Below are positions 26,101 through 35,062 of a stretch of 64,000 nucleotides of DNA, one piece after another. This DNA is from Gammaproteobacteria bacterium (GTDB lineage Bacteria; Pseudomonadota; Gammaproteobacteria; Steroidobacterales; Steroidobacteraceae). Under the pieces are notes generated by a model. That model ran no database searches, was not told the DNA's origin, and worked only from the letters and a program-made list of their open reading frames with translations. Location: contig JAQGOG010000008.1 of assembly GCA_028293765.1 (NCBI GenBank), positions 43,293-107,292 on the forward strand, in the 5' to 3' direction. The position numbers and the translations under genes were made by a program. Position 1 is the stretch's first letter. Every line of letters begins with the position of its first letter.

Positions 26101-26697
26101 ATGAAAGACCCTGTATGGACTCGCCGCCGCTGCGTATGCACCTTGGGCTCGAGTGCGCTCGCGTTGCCGCTTGCGTGCGCCCCCTGGGCGGTTGCCGCCG
26201 GCGCCGGTTTGCCGGACGGCGCGGCAGCGGACAGAGGGATCGCTACGCCGGAGCGTTGGATAGAGCTCAAGAGTATTCACACCGGCGAGGCCGTAAAAGT
26301 CGCGTTCGCCAAAAGGTCGGGTGCTGATGGCGCCGCGCTGGCGAGGCTGCAGCACGTGTTGCGCGATTATCGCGTCAACGAGGAGCACGCGATGGATCCT
26401 GCGCTCTTTGAACAGCTGATTGATCTGGCGGAGGCTGCCGGTCGTGAGCCTCGCTACGAGATAATTTCCGGCTATCGCTCGCCTAAGACCAACGCGCAGT
26501 TGCGTGCAAACGGCCACGGGGTTGCGGAGCATAGCCTGCACATGGAAGGCCGCGCGATCGACGTGCGCCTCGAAGGCTGCGACTGCGAAACGCTTCGGGA
26601 CCTCGCTGTGCAGGCGAAGCGGGGCGGCGTGGGCTACTACGCCCGTTCGAACTTTGTTCATCTCGATACTGGCAGGGTGCGCACCTGGAACGGTTGA
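26101..26697 (+). CDS. Tat-exported DUF882 (peptidase M15/YcbK-like) protein
   Basis: A 198-residue protein with an N-terminal Arg-rich leader (TRRRC, then a hydrophobic Ala/Leu stretch to about residue 33) resembling a twin-arginine signal. The mature part has SGYRSPKTNAQLRANGHGVAEHSLHMEGRAIDVR and FVHLDTGRVRTW, the zinc-peptidase-like motif (SxHxxGxAxD and H near the end) shared by DUF882 and VanY/M15 carboxypeptidases. Action on peptidoglycan in the periplasm is likely. GGAAG 8 bp before ATG 26101 supports the start. Confidence 0.87.
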   Translation: MKDPVWTRRRCVCTLGSSALALPLACAPWAVAAGAGLPDGAAADRGIATPERWIELKSIHTGEAVKVAFAKRSGADGAALARLQHVLRDYRVNEEHAMDPALFEQLIDLAEAAGREPRYEIISGYRSPKTNAQLRANGHGVAEHSLHMEGRAIDVRLEGCDCETLRDLAVQAKRGGVGYYARSNFVHLDTGRVRTWNG

Positions 26698-26771
26698 GAG
26701 CATTGCGCGCCCTGTCATGACGGCGCTCCGGAAGCCACGCCGCGGCCTGGCGAAGTCTGAGGAGTCGAGCT

Positions 26772-27368
26772 TTGATTCGTAACGTCGTATTCGATATCGG
26801 CTGGGTCTTCCTGCATCTGAACTATCGCCCGATCCTCGATCTCTTGAGTGCCAACGGCGCGGAAGCACCGGATATGGAGTCCGTCCTGGCGCGCATTTCG
26901 TTCGATGATCACGAGACGGGCCGGTTGCATGGGCATGGACTGCTCGAGCGGCTCGCCGGCCTCACGACACAGCCTGTGGCGCACGCGGATATTCACGCGA
27001 AATGGGTGGATATGTTCGAGCTGCAGCCTGAAATGGTCGCTCTCGCCCACCGGCTTACCGAGCGCTATCGGGTGTACTTGCTGTCGAACATCGGCGATCT
27101 GCACTGGGCGCATATCTCGCGTGAATACAGGCTGCACCAGATTGGGCATGGGGCGTTGCCGTCTTACCTCGCCGGTGTCATGAAGCCGCACGAGGGCATC
27201 TACATCGAGGCCGAGCGGCGCTTCGCCCTCGAGCCCGCCGAGACGGTATTTGTAGACGACCGGGCCGACAACATCGCGAGCGCGCGTGCGCGCGGCTGGC
27301 GCGGGATCGTGCACGGCGGCTACGCGACGACTGTGACGGCTCTGCGGGCGTTGGAAGTGGACTGCTGA
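26772..27368 (+). CDS. HAD-family phosphatase, YihX-like
   Basis: A 198-residue HAD hydrolase. The nucleophile motif is VVFDIGWVF (Asp8, with Gly where a second Asp is common, as in the FDLGNV of E. coli YihX). Motif II is LLSNIG, motif III the Lys in VMKPHEGIY, and motif IV FVDDRADNI. YihX is an alpha-D-glucose-1-phosphate phosphatase, and this protein shares its overall layout, so a sugar-phosphate substrate is plausible. The start is TTG 26772, backed by GAGGAG 7 bp upstream and no better alternative. Confidence 0.87.
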   Translation: MIRNVVFDIGWVFLHLNYRPILDLLSANGAEAPDMESVLARISFDDHETGRLHGHGLLERLAGLTTQPVAHADIHAKWVDMFELQPEMVALAHRLTERYRVYLLSNIGDLHWAHISREYRLHQIGHGALPSYLAGVMKPHEGIYIEAERRFALEPAETVFVDDRADNIASARARGWRGIVHGGYATTVTALRALEVDC

Positions 27369-27380
27369 CGCTGGCATCAC

Positions 27381-27734
27381 ATGTCGCCCATCCTTTCCGC
27401 TGCTCTGCTGCTCGCCGCGTCGAACGTGTTCATGACGTTCGCCTGGTACGCGCACCTCAAGAATCTCGCTGACAAGCCGTGGTACGTGGCGGCGCTGGTG
27501 AGCTGGGGGATCGCGTTCTTCGAGTACATCCTGCAGGTGCCCGCGAACCGTATCGGGTACACGCAGCTGTCGCTGCCACAGTTGAAGATCCTCCAGGAGG
27601 TCATCACGCTGACGGTGTTCGTGCCGTTCGCCGTGCTGTACATGCACAAACCACTCAAGCTCGACTATCTATGGGCGGGTTTGTGTATTCTCGCCGCTGT
27701 CTATTTCGTCTTCCGCTCCCCCAGCACCTCATGA
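27381..27734 (+). CDS. DUF486 membrane protein
   Basis: A 117-residue protein with four predicted membrane helices (about 4-24, 33-52, 71-90 and 95-112). It matches the DUF486 family (EamA/DMT-like small transport proteins) by MTFAWYAHLK, VSWGIAFFEYILQVPANRIGY, LKILQEVITLTVFVPFA and the C-terminal LAAVYFVFR. No substrate is known for the family. Its stop overlaps the ATG of the HIT gene (ATGA) and it follows the HAD gene by 12 bp, giving a three-gene operon. Confidence 0.85.
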   Translation: MSPILSAALLLAASNVFMTFAWYAHLKNLADKPWYVAALVSWGIAFFEYILQVPANRIGYTQLSLPQLKILQEVITLTVFVPFAVLYMHKPLKLDYLWAGLCILAAVYFVFRSPSTS

Positions 27735-28246
27735 AGAGCGAAAACAGGATTGAGCCCGAAACGGCGATTCACACCCAGGTCGCCGCGGCCCGGGAGGGGC
27801 GCGACCCGCGCGTGATCGCCCGGCTGTTCTCCGGCTGGGCCGTCTTTGGCGAGCGGCAGTTTCTGCGCGGCTACGTGTTACTGCTGCCCGATCCGGTGGT
27901 GCCCACCCTGAACGCGCTCGGTGCGCAGGAGCGCACGGTGTTTCTGCTGGATATGGCGCGCCTCGGGGATGCCTTGCTCAAAGTCACTGGAGCGCTGCGG
28001 ATTAATTACGCCATCTTCGGGAACGTCGAGCCTGCGCTGCACGCCCACGTGATTCCCCGTTACCTGGATGAGCCCGAGAAGCTGCGGCTTGCACAGCCGT
28101 GGGCCTACGACTGGGAGGCGGCGCCGGCGTTCGAGCGGACGACGCATCAGGATCTTGCGGAAAATCTGCGGCGGGAGCTGACGCGGATGGGAGTCACGAA
28201 GCCCATGCGCTTCGATCCGGGCGCTAACGCTGGCGGGGTCAGCTAA
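27731..28246 (+). CDS. HIT-family hydrolase
   Basis: A 171-residue histidine-triad protein. The family core is visible as WAVFGERQFLRGYVLLLPDPVV, LLDMARLGDALLKVTGALRINYAIFGN and ALHAHVIPRYLDEPE, where HAHVI is a reduced form of the HxHxH triad. HIT proteins hydrolyse dinucleoside polyphosphates or nucleoside phosphoramidates. The third histidine is missing, which can alter activity. It is coupled to the DUF486 gene and ends ahead of a 9-bp perfect hairpin. Confidence 0.82.
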   Translation: MKSENRIEPETAIHTQVAAAREGRDPRVIARLFSGWAVFGERQFLRGYVLLLPDPVVPTLNALGAQERTVFLLDMARLGDALLKVTGALRINYAIFGNVEPALHAHVIPRYLDEPEKLRLAQPWAYDWEAAPAFERTTHQDLAENLRRELTRMGVTKPMRFDPGANAGGVS

Positions 28247-28358
28247 CCCGCGCCTGCATTGTTACGCTCTTGACGCCGCCCGGCGGGCCCGGGCGTTGAC
28301 GCGCTGCGCCAAAATCCGTTGCCGTCGCTTCGCGTAATTTGCCTCGGGCAACCCATTA

Positions 28359-28380
28359 CGCGCCCGGTCGGCCGGGCGCG
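28359..28380. terminator. Bidirectional hairpin between convergent genes
   Basis: CGCGCCCGG (28359-28367) and CCGGGCGCG (28372-28380) form a perfect 9-bp stem around TCGG. It lies between the HIT gene (plus strand) and the FKBP gene (minus strand), 8 bp from the FKBP stop. No T-run is present on either side. Confidence 0.45.
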
Positions 28381-28387
28381 GCCTAGC

Positions 28388-29236
28388 TCACTTCGGCGGT
28401 GGCGCCTGCTGCGTCTGAGGATGCACGTCCGGGTGCGGAGCTGCTGCCTGCGGCTGCGGAGGCTTGACGCTCAGCAGCTCGACTTCGAACTTCAGCATGG
28501 AGCCCGGCGGGATCGACGGCGGGGACTCCAGATCGTAGGCGAGCTTCGGCGGAATGTAGAGCTCGTACTTCGAGCCGGGCTTCATCAGCACCAGGGCTTC
28601 CTGCCAGCCCGGAATCACGCCATTTACGGGGAAGGTGGCGGGCTGCCCACGCTTGTAGGAGCTGTCGAATTCCGTGCCGTCGAGCAGCGTGCCGCGATAG
28701 TTCACGCTCACCTGATCCGTCGGTTTCGGCGCTTCGCCGCTGCCCGGGGTGACGACTTTGTACTGCAGGCCGCTCGCGGTGGTGACGATGTCCTTCTTCT
28801 TGGCGTTCTCGGCCAGGAAGGCAGCCGCGGCAGCGTGGTTTGCCTCACCGGCGCCGGCGCGAGCCCCGCGCACCAGACTGGCAATGCTCTCCTGATCGGC
28901 TTCGCTCATTTTCGCCTTGCCGCTGAGCGCGTCCCGCAGGCCCTGGGAGATCCGCTCCACGGCCACGGAATCGTTGGTCAACCCGGCGCGGTGCAGTTGC
29001 TCTCCCATGGAGACGCCGAGAGCGTAGCTGCCCTGGATTTTCGGGTTGGCGGGGGCCTTCGCGGTGGCCGAGCCTTCTTTGGCAGCGGGCTTCTTCGCGG
29101 TCGCGGGGCCGGGGCTCGAAGCAGCGGGCGCAGCGGGAGGCGGAGCGTTTTGCGCCTGGGCCAGGGTCGCGCCGGCCACCAGCACGGCAACGGCCAGGCC
29201 GTTGACCGTCAGTGATGTGCGGCAGCGTCGTTCCAT
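28388..29236 (-). CDS. Exported FKBP-type peptidyl-prolyl isomerase (FkpA/Mip-like)
   Basis: A 282-residue protein with signal peptide (1-28, ending AQAQ), a Pro/Ala/Lys-rich stretch, an N-terminal dimerisation domain (SYALGVSMGEQLHRAG onward) and a C-terminal FKBP domain. The FKBP domain has VSVNYRGTLLDGTEFDSSYKRGQPATFPVNGVIPGWQEAL and YIPPKLAYD. It matches the FkpA/Mip layout of periplasmic chaperone-isomerases. The tail after VKPPQ is Pro/Gln-rich. I start at ATG 29236, which gives a compact signal peptide. ATG 29275 would add 13 residues and has AAGG upstream, so it remains possible. The 340 bp upstream to 29577 show no supported feature. Confidence 0.88.
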   Translation of the reverse strand: MERRCRTSLTVNGLAVAVLVAGATLAQAQNAPPPAAPAASSPGPATAKKPAAKEGSATAKAPANPKIQGSYALGVSMGEQLHRAGLTNDSVAVERISQGLRDALSGKAKMSEADQESIASLVRGARAGAGEANHAAAAAFLAENAKKKDIVTTASGLQYKVVTPGSGEAPKPTDQVSVNYRGTLLDGTEFDSSYKRGQPATFPVNGVIPGWQEALVLMKPGSKYELYIPPKLAYDLESPPSIPPGSMLKFEVELLSVKPPQPQAAAPHPDVHPQTQQAPPPK

Positions 29237-29577
29237 CGGCGATCTCTCGTCGCGCGAACCAACAGCAGAGTTCATGGGGCACCTTAGAGCTTGCGGGCCG
29301 TGTACGGCACGGCTTGATAGACCGCAGCGGGGCGACAGTTTCGCCTATCAGAGGCGGTCGCGCTGCTCTTTTTTGCCTCGTTATGTGGCGTCGGCGGCGC
29401 CTAAGTCGGTCGCGACACGGCGACTTTGGGCGTGTGCAACCGGTGCCGTGCCAACGGCGGGACACGTTGCCGCGCCGTGTAAGGGAGCGGCGCGATACCG
29501 ACGAGCCCGGGAACTTGTTGCCCCGCTTGTGCCGCGGGTTCAGCGGGCGGAGGCGGATTCTCGTAGAGTAGCGGACG

Positions 29578-30348
29578 GTGCTTATTCTCCGGCAACTCTG
29601 TCGTAGCTTTCGCGAAGGCGAGCGCGTTCATCGCGTGCTCGATCATGCGGATGCGCAGATTCAAGACGGCGCGGCGGTTGCCGTCATCGGCCGTAGCGGC
29701 TCCGGCAAATCGACCCTGCTGAATGTAATCAGCGGCATCGATCGAGCCGACAGCGGCGTCGTGGAGTTCGGCGGCCGTGACGTTACGGCGCTGGCCGAGC
29801 CCGCGCGCACATTGTTCCGGCGCGCGCACGTCGGATTCGTCTATCAGTTCTTCAACCTCATCCCAACGCTCGATGTTGAGGAGAACGTGCGTCTCGTGCT
29901 CGAGCTGAACGGGGTGCGAGGTTCCGACGCGCGTCGGCGCAGTGCCGCCATGCTCGCTGAAGTAGGTCTTGGTGACCGACTTCACAGCGCCGTAGACGAG
30001 CTGTCCGGCGGTGAGCAGCAGCGCGTGGCGATCGCGCGTGCCTTGGTGCATGAACCGGCGCTTCTGCTTGCGGACGAGCCGACAGGGAACCTTGACGAGG
30101 AGACGGCCAGGCAAGTGCTGCCGGTATTGCTGTCGCTCACCCGGGCGCGGGGGGCGACGTTGCTCATCGTCACGCACGACAGCGTTTTGGCGCGCAGCGC
30201 CGATCGCGTGTTGGAGTTGAGGGAAGGGCGGCTCCGGGAGTCGGTTGCCGCAGGCGCGGAGTCTGCCCCCGCTGTACTCGCGAAACCCGGGTCTGACAAC
30301 GTGGCTGCCGACTTGCGCAGCGCGAATGAACGGGCCTCGAGTTCTTAG
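29578..30348 (+). CDS. ABC transporter ATPase, LolD/MacB-like
   Basis: A 256-residue ATPase of the LolD/MacB/AttE family that powers lipoprotein or substrate extraction without membrane translocation. Walker [10 protein letters not shown] (about 39-47), Q-loop [10 protein letters not shown], signature [15 protein letters not shown], Walker [13 protein letters not shown] and H-loop TLLIVTHD are all intact. The start is GTG 29578, with only a weak purine stretch upstream. The permease gene overlaps its end by about 23 bp, so the two are one transporter. Confidence 0.92.
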   Translation: MLILRQLCRSFREGERVHRVLDHADAQIQDGAAVAVIGRSGSGKSTLLNVISGIDRADSGVVEFGGRDVTALAEPARTLFRRAHVGFVYQFFNLIPTLDVEENVRLVLELNGVRGSDARRRSAAMLAEVGLGDRLHSAVDELSGGEQQRVAIARALVHEPALLLADEPTGNLDEETARQVLPVLLSLTRARGATLLIVTHDSVLARSADRVLELREGRLRESVAAGAESAPAVLAKPGSDNVAADLRSANERASSS

Positions 30349-32992
30349 AGTGCCTACCTTGTGGGCGGCGAGCTTTCGGCATCTGCTGCGCCATCCGGCG
30401 CAGCTGGCCCTGGCGCTGGTTGGACTGTCACTGGGCGTCGCGACGATCATTGCCGTGGACATCGCGACGGCGAGCTCGCGCCGGGCGTTCGAGCTGTCCA
30501 TGGAGGCGGTCAATGGAGCTGCTACCCATCAGATCATTGGCGGCCCGCAAGGGATTGATGAGCGCCTGTATGCGGACCTGAGGACGCGCGACCTCCAGGT
30601 GGGACAGTTGCAGCCCGCGTTTGCGCCCATCGTCGAAGGGTATGTCACGGTCGGCGACCGGACTATGCAACTCGTCGGGGTAGATCCGCTTGCGAGCCCG
30701 GAGTTGGGTGCGGGCCGCGAACGCCACGGGGCGTTGCCTGTGGGAATACCGCACGCGGGTGAGGCGGTGGAGGCGGACGGCGCCCAGGTGGCCGACGCCG
30801 GGGCTCATGATCGCGGACGAGATGGGGGACAGAAGGCGCGTGTTGAGGCCCTGCGAAAGTGGTTCACCGAGCGCGGTGCGGTCGTCATGGCGGCGCGCAC
30901 GGCGGAGCAGCTGGGGATCACCGTGGATCGGAAGTTCGATGTGGATGTCGGCGGGGTGCGGCATCCTGCTGTGTTGATCGCTCAGATCACGAACGCCGGC
31001 GCGGCGTACGACGCGCTGATTCTGACTGACATCGCGCAGGCGCAGGAGTGGCTGGGGTCCGTCGGGCGGCTCTCGCAAATCGATGTGCGGGTGCCGGACG
31101 GGCGGGCGGGAGAGGCGGTGCTGGCTCGTCTGCGTGAGAGATTGCCGCCAGACGTGCAGCTCCACGAGGCACAGGGCCGGACCCGTGAGAGTCTCGACAT
31201 GACGGGAGCTTTCACTACCAACCTCAAGGCGATGAGCCTGCTCGCGCTCCTCGTCAGTACATTGCTGATCTACGGTGCCATCAGTTTCGCAGTGGTCCAG
31301 CGGAGACGGATCATAGGTATCCTGCGCGCCCTGGGCGCTACCCGCTATGAAGTGCTGCTCATCGTGCTCACGGAAGCGGCGGCGCTCGGAGTCGTCGGCG
31401 CCGCGCTCGGGTTGCTTTTGGGGCTGGCGATCGGGCGGGAGCTGCTCACTCTCGTGTCGCGCACGATCAATGACCTGTATTTCGTCGTGGCAGTCAATGA
31501 CACGACTTTGCCTGTCAGCTCGGTCGTCAAAGCGCTGCTCGGGGGACTCGGCACTGCTCTCGCTGCGGCACTGCTGCCCGCGTTGGAGGTCGCCGGCAGT
31601 GCTCCCCAGCTCGGTCTCAGGCGTTCGGTGCTGGAGGCGCGAGCGATCAACATCGCCCGCAGGCTGATCACCGTCAGCGCCATATTGGCCGCCTCAGCGG
31701 GGATCGTTGTGCTGGTTTCCGGGCGCAACCTCCTGGCGGGCTTCGTTGCGCTCTTTATGTTGCTTTTGAGTGTGGCGGCGATTACTCCGGCGGTATTGCG
31801 AGGCCTCGCGCGCGTCGCGGCGAGGGTCGCGGGACGAGTGAGCCCGGTGGCGCGGCTTGCATTCGGAGACATCGCTGCATCCTTGAGCCGAACTGGCGTG
31901 GCCGTCGCGGCGCTGGGAATGGCGGTAGCCGCCATGATTGGCGTGTCGATCATGGTGGAAAGCTTTCGCGAGTCGCTGCGTGACTGGCTGAGTCAGACCA
32001 TGCGCGCCGACATCTATGTGACTGCGCCCGGACCCGGCGCGGATCGGCCGGAGCGCCGGATCGAGCCCGACGTCATGCGCGCTTTGCTGGCTACGCCTGG
32101 GGTCGCGGCTCACAGCGAGAGCCGGCAGGTCATCGTGGAGTCTCCTGGTGGCCCGGTGCCGCTGTCGGCTTTGAAACTGACGGCCGCCGGCTACTCGGGC
32201 CTGCAATGGGTCGCGGGTGATGCTGCATACGCCTGGCCCGAGTTCGAACGGGGCGCTGTCTTGATCTCAGAGCCGCTCGCGTGGCGGCTGCAGCTCAAGA
32301 ATGGCGAGCAACTCAAGTTGTCGACCGCGTCGGGTGTGCAGGGATTCCGGATCGCGGGCATTTACCGGGAGTACGGCAACGATCGCGGTAACGTGCTCAT
32401 GAGCCTCGCCCAGTACCGGCGGCTGTGGCACGACGAGGAAATCACGGGGATGGGGGTCTATCTTGCGCCCGGTGCGCAGCCTGCCCCGGTCATCGCCGCT
32501 TTGCGTGCTGCCGCCCGGGGCCGGCAGGCACTTTTCATCCGCTCCAACGCCGACCTGCGCGCGCTCTCCATGAGTATCTTCGAGCGCACATTTGTCATCA
32601 CCCGCGTGCTCTATTGGCTTGCGGCGGGTGTGGCAGCTGTCGGTCTGATCAGTGCATTGCTCGCGTGGGAGCTGGAGCGTTCGCGTGAGCTCGCGATCGT
32701 TCGTTCTCTGGGCCTCACGCCGGTGGGGTCGGCGGTTCTGATCGCTGCACAAACGGCATTCATGGGTCTCGTAGCTTTGCTTGCGGCGATCCCGGCCGGC
32801 CTGCTCACGGCGATCGTGCTGACCGATGTCATCAACCGCCGGGCGTTCGGGTGGCAGATCGACTTGCACTTGACGTCTGCGCAGTTCACGAACGCCTTGT
32901 TGCTCTCGGTCACAGCCGCGTTGGTCGCGGGTTTGTATCCGGCCTGGCGCACGGCTACAGCATCGATCGCCGGGGATATCCGTGAGGAGTAG
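30326..32992 (+). CDS. FtsX-family ABC permease, long fused type
   Basis: An 888-residue membrane protein. The N-terminal helix ([18 protein letters not shown]) anchors a periplasmic MacB-like domain. A first FtsX module starts at [19 protein letters not shown], followed by extra helices and a second periplasmic segment. A C-terminal FtsX module holds [20 protein letters not shown] and a final helix. This double FtsX layout equals two MacB/AttF-AttG subunits in one chain. ATG 30326 overlaps the ATPase gene; GTG 30350, 1 bp after the ATPase stop, is an alternative. The next gene is AttH-like, so the trio resembles an AttEFGH-type export system. Confidence 0.87.
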   Translation: MNGPRVLRVPTLWAASFRHLLRHPAQLALALVGLSLGVATIIAVDIATASSRRAFELSMEAVNGAATHQIIGGPQGIDERLYADLRTRDLQVGQLQPAFAPIVEGYVTVGDRTMQLVGVDPLASPELGAGRERHGALPVGIPHAGEAVEADGAQVADAGAHDRGRDGGQKARVEALRKWFTERGAVVMAARTAEQLGITVDRKFDVDVGGVRHPAVLIAQITNAGAAYDALILTDIAQAQEWLGSVGRLSQIDVRVPDGRAGEAVLARLRERLPPDVQLHEAQGRTRESLDMTGAFTTNLKAMSLLALLVSTLLIYGAISFAVVQRRRIIGILRALGATRYEVLLIVLTEAAALGVVGAALGLLLGLAIGRELLTLVSRTINDLYFVVAVNDTTLPVSSVVKALLGGLGTALAAALLPALEVAGSAPQLGLRRSVLEARAINIARRLITVSAILAASAGIVVLVSGRNLLAGFVALFMLLLSVAAITPAVLRGLARVAARVAGRVSPVARLAFGDIAASLSRTGVAVAALGMAVAAMIGVSIMVESFRESLRDWLSQTMRADIYVTAPGPGADRPERRIEPDVMRALLATPGVAAHSESRQVIVESPGGPVPLSALKLTAAGYSGLQWVAGDAAYAWPEFERGAVLISEPLAWRLQLKNGEQLKLSTASGVQGFRIAGIYREYGNDRGNVLMSLAQYRRLWHDEEITGMGVYLAPGAQPAPVIAALRAAARGRQALFIRSNADLRALSMSIFERTFVITRVLYWLAAGVAAVGLISALLAWELERSRELAIVRSLGLTPVGSAVLIAAQTAFMGLVALLAAIPAGLLTAIVLTDVINRRAFGWQIDLHLTSAQFTNALLLSVTAALVAGLYPAWRTATASIAGDIREE

Positions 32993-34124
32993 TGGGCGAA
33001 GGGTGGTCGCCGCCGCCATGGCTCTCGCGGTCACTGCCGGCGCTGCGCAGGGTGCCGGGCCGATGCCGGATAGTGGCGTGCTGGATGGAGGTATGCGGAC
33101 TCAAGGATTCGCGCAGGTGCTGGCGCCGCGGGAATTCGAGTTCTCGCGAGACCACGGTCCGCATCCGGATTTCCGCCAGGAGTGGTGGTATGTGACCGGC
33201 AACCTCGATGCGGCGACGGGCGAGCGGTTTGGTTTCGAGTTGACTTTTTTCCGTTTTGCTCTGGCGCCGGAGTCAGAGCGCGCGCGGCGCGACGAATCCC
33301 GATGGCGCACCCGGCAAATCTACATGGCGCATTTCGCCATTACGGACGTCAGCCGCAAGCGGTTTCGGTTTTCACAGAAGCTGTCGCGCGCAGCGGCGGG
33401 GCTCGCGGGCGCACAGACCCCGCCGTTGCGGGTCTGGATAGATGACTGGTCGCTCGGAACAGTGCCCGCTGCCGACGATGCGCACTGGAGCTTGCGGGCA
33501 GCGCAGAGCGGTTACGAGCTGACTGTCGACGCGACCGCACTGCTGGCGCCCGTTCTCAACGGCGACAAGGGTCTGAGCCGCAAGTCGAGCGAGCCGGGCT
33601 CTGCGAGTTATTACTATTCGATCCCACGCGTCGCGGTTCGCGGCCGGCTCGTCCGCGATGGCCAACCGCTCGACGTGCAAGGTCTCGCGTGGGTCGATCG
33701 CGAATGGGGCAGCGGCACGCTGAGCAAGAGCGAGCAGGGATGGGACTGGTTCGCCCTGCAGCTCAAGGACGGGAGCACGTTGATGTTCTACGCGCTTCGT
33801 ACACGTGACGGTGGTCGCGACCCCAACAGTGCCGGGACATGGGTGAGCGCTTCCGGTCAATCAACAGCGCTCTCCAACGACGACGTGCAAATCGACGTGG
33901 AGGATTACTGGACCAATCCGCGCGGTGAGCGTTACCCGTCTCGTTGGCACTTGCGCGTTCCGAAGGCAGGGATCGACGTGGGCGTGCGACCCGTGCTGCC
34001 CGATCAGGAACTCACGACGCTCACACGATATTGGGAGGGTGCCGTGGACGTAACCGAAGCGGGTGGGAACCCCAATCGAGGCGGCCGGGGCTACGTCGAG
34101 CTCGTCGGGTATGCAGCGCAATAA
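32982..34124 (+). CDS. AttH/CrtC-like lipocalin-fold secreted hydrolase homologue
   Basis: A 380-residue exported protein of the AttH (COG5621) family, related to the carotenoid 1,2-hydratase CrtC. A signal peptide (about 1-24) is followed by FSRDHGPHPDFRQEWWYVTGNL, a conserved opening of the first beta-barrel. WVDREWGSG, WDWFALQLKDG and FYALR follow in the second half. The family sits next to ABC ATPase and FtsX permeases, as here, and is thought to bind lipid-like molecules exported by them. No enzymatic activity is assured. The start GTG 32982 overlaps the permease stop; GTG 33003 is an alternative. Confidence 0.85.
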   Translation: MRSSGRRVVAAAMALAVTAGAAQGAGPMPDSGVLDGGMRTQGFAQVLAPREFEFSRDHGPHPDFRQEWWYVTGNLDAATGERFGFELTFFRFALAPESERARRDESRWRTRQIYMAHFAITDVSRKRFRFSQKLSRAAAGLAGAQTPPLRVWIDDWSLGTVPAADDAHWSLRAAQSGYELTVDATALLAPVLNGDKGLSRKSSEPGSASYYYSIPRVAVRGRLVRDGQPLDVQGLAWVDREWGSGTLSKSEQGWDWFALQLKDGSTLMFYALRTRDGGRDPNSAGTWVSASGQSTALSNDDVQIDVEDYWTNPRGERYPSRWHLRVPKAGIDVGVRPVLPDQELTTLTRYWEGAVDVTEAGGNPNRGGRGYVELVGYAAQ

Positions 34125-34322
34125 CTCTCGCGCAAGTCCGGTCTCTTCACGGGACAGAACGTCTTCATCCGACATGCGGACGCTGTCACTGCGAAGCTGC
34201 AACGGGAACGGGGTCAGGAGCCCGGCCAGGTAGCGGACGGGCCTTCCTTGCCGGATGATGACGCCCTGTCAAAGCCCGTCATTTCGATCACCGATCCGCT
34301 CATTACGGACAGGAGACCTTCC

Positions 34323-34865
34323 ATGCGACGCTCATTCGCTTCCGCGCTGGCTACCCTGCTGGTCGCGGTACCCGTGTTCGCGGCATTGCCAAACGGCACC
34401 CAGGCCCCGGATTTCAGCACGGACGCCTCGCTCGCCGGCAAGACGTTCAAGTTCTCTTTGGCGAAGTCTCTGAAGAACGGTCCTGTCGTGTTGTACTTCT
34501 ATCCGGCTGCATTCACGCCGGGCTGCACGGTCGAAGCGCACGAGTTCGCCGAGGCGACCGACAAGTTCAAAGCCCTTGGAGCGACCGTGATCGGCGTGTC
34601 CCATGACCCGATCGAGAAGCTCAACAAGTTTTCCGTGAGCGAGTGCCGCAACAAGTTCGCTGTCGCGTCCGATGCGGACGGCAGTGTCATGAAGGCCTAC
34701 GACTCCGTGTTGCCGGTGAAGCCGGATTATGCGAATCGGACGTCCTACGTGATCGCCCCCACCGGCGAGATCATCTACTCGTACACCGACCTCAAGCCGG
34801 ACGCGCACGTCGAGAACACGATGGCGGCGGTCAAGAAGTGGCAGGACGAGCACAAGAAGGGCTGA
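34323..34865 (+). CDS. Exported peroxiredoxin, BCP/AhpC type
   Basis: A 180-residue thiol peroxidase with a cleavable signal peptide (1-20, ending VFA). It has the thioredoxin-like fold with the peroxidatic Cys in YFYPAAFTPGCTVEA and a second Cys in SVSECRNKFAVASD at the place where atypical 2-Cys BCPs have the resolving or variable Cys. YVIAPTGEIIYSYTDL follows. It reduces peroxides in the periplasm with an unknown reductant. AGGAGA 6 bp before ATG 34323 supports the start over an upstream in-frame ATG. Confidence 0.88.
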   Translation: MRRSFASALATLLVAVPVFAALPNGTQAPDFSTDASLAGKTFKFSLAKSLKNGPVVLYFYPAAFTPGCTVEAHEFAEATDKFKALGATVIGVSHDPIEKLNKFSVSECRNKFAVASDADGSVMKAYDSVLPVKPDYANRTSYVIAPTGEIIYSYTDLKPDAHVENTMAAVKKWQDEHKKG

Positions 34866-35062
34866 GTCGGACGACCACATGGCTGGGTGGAGCCTTGCCC
34901 TGAGTCCGGGCCCCCGCAGTTCCCCGGGGCGCCTTCCCGGCGCACGGTTCTGGTGAGGCCTCGGAGATGTTGAAGGGGACCCGTTCGAGCCTCAACAGGC
35001 TCGCGCGGGTCCGCGAGCGATTCCGGATTGCATGCGCGCGGCGCGAGCGATTCCCTTCGCTG

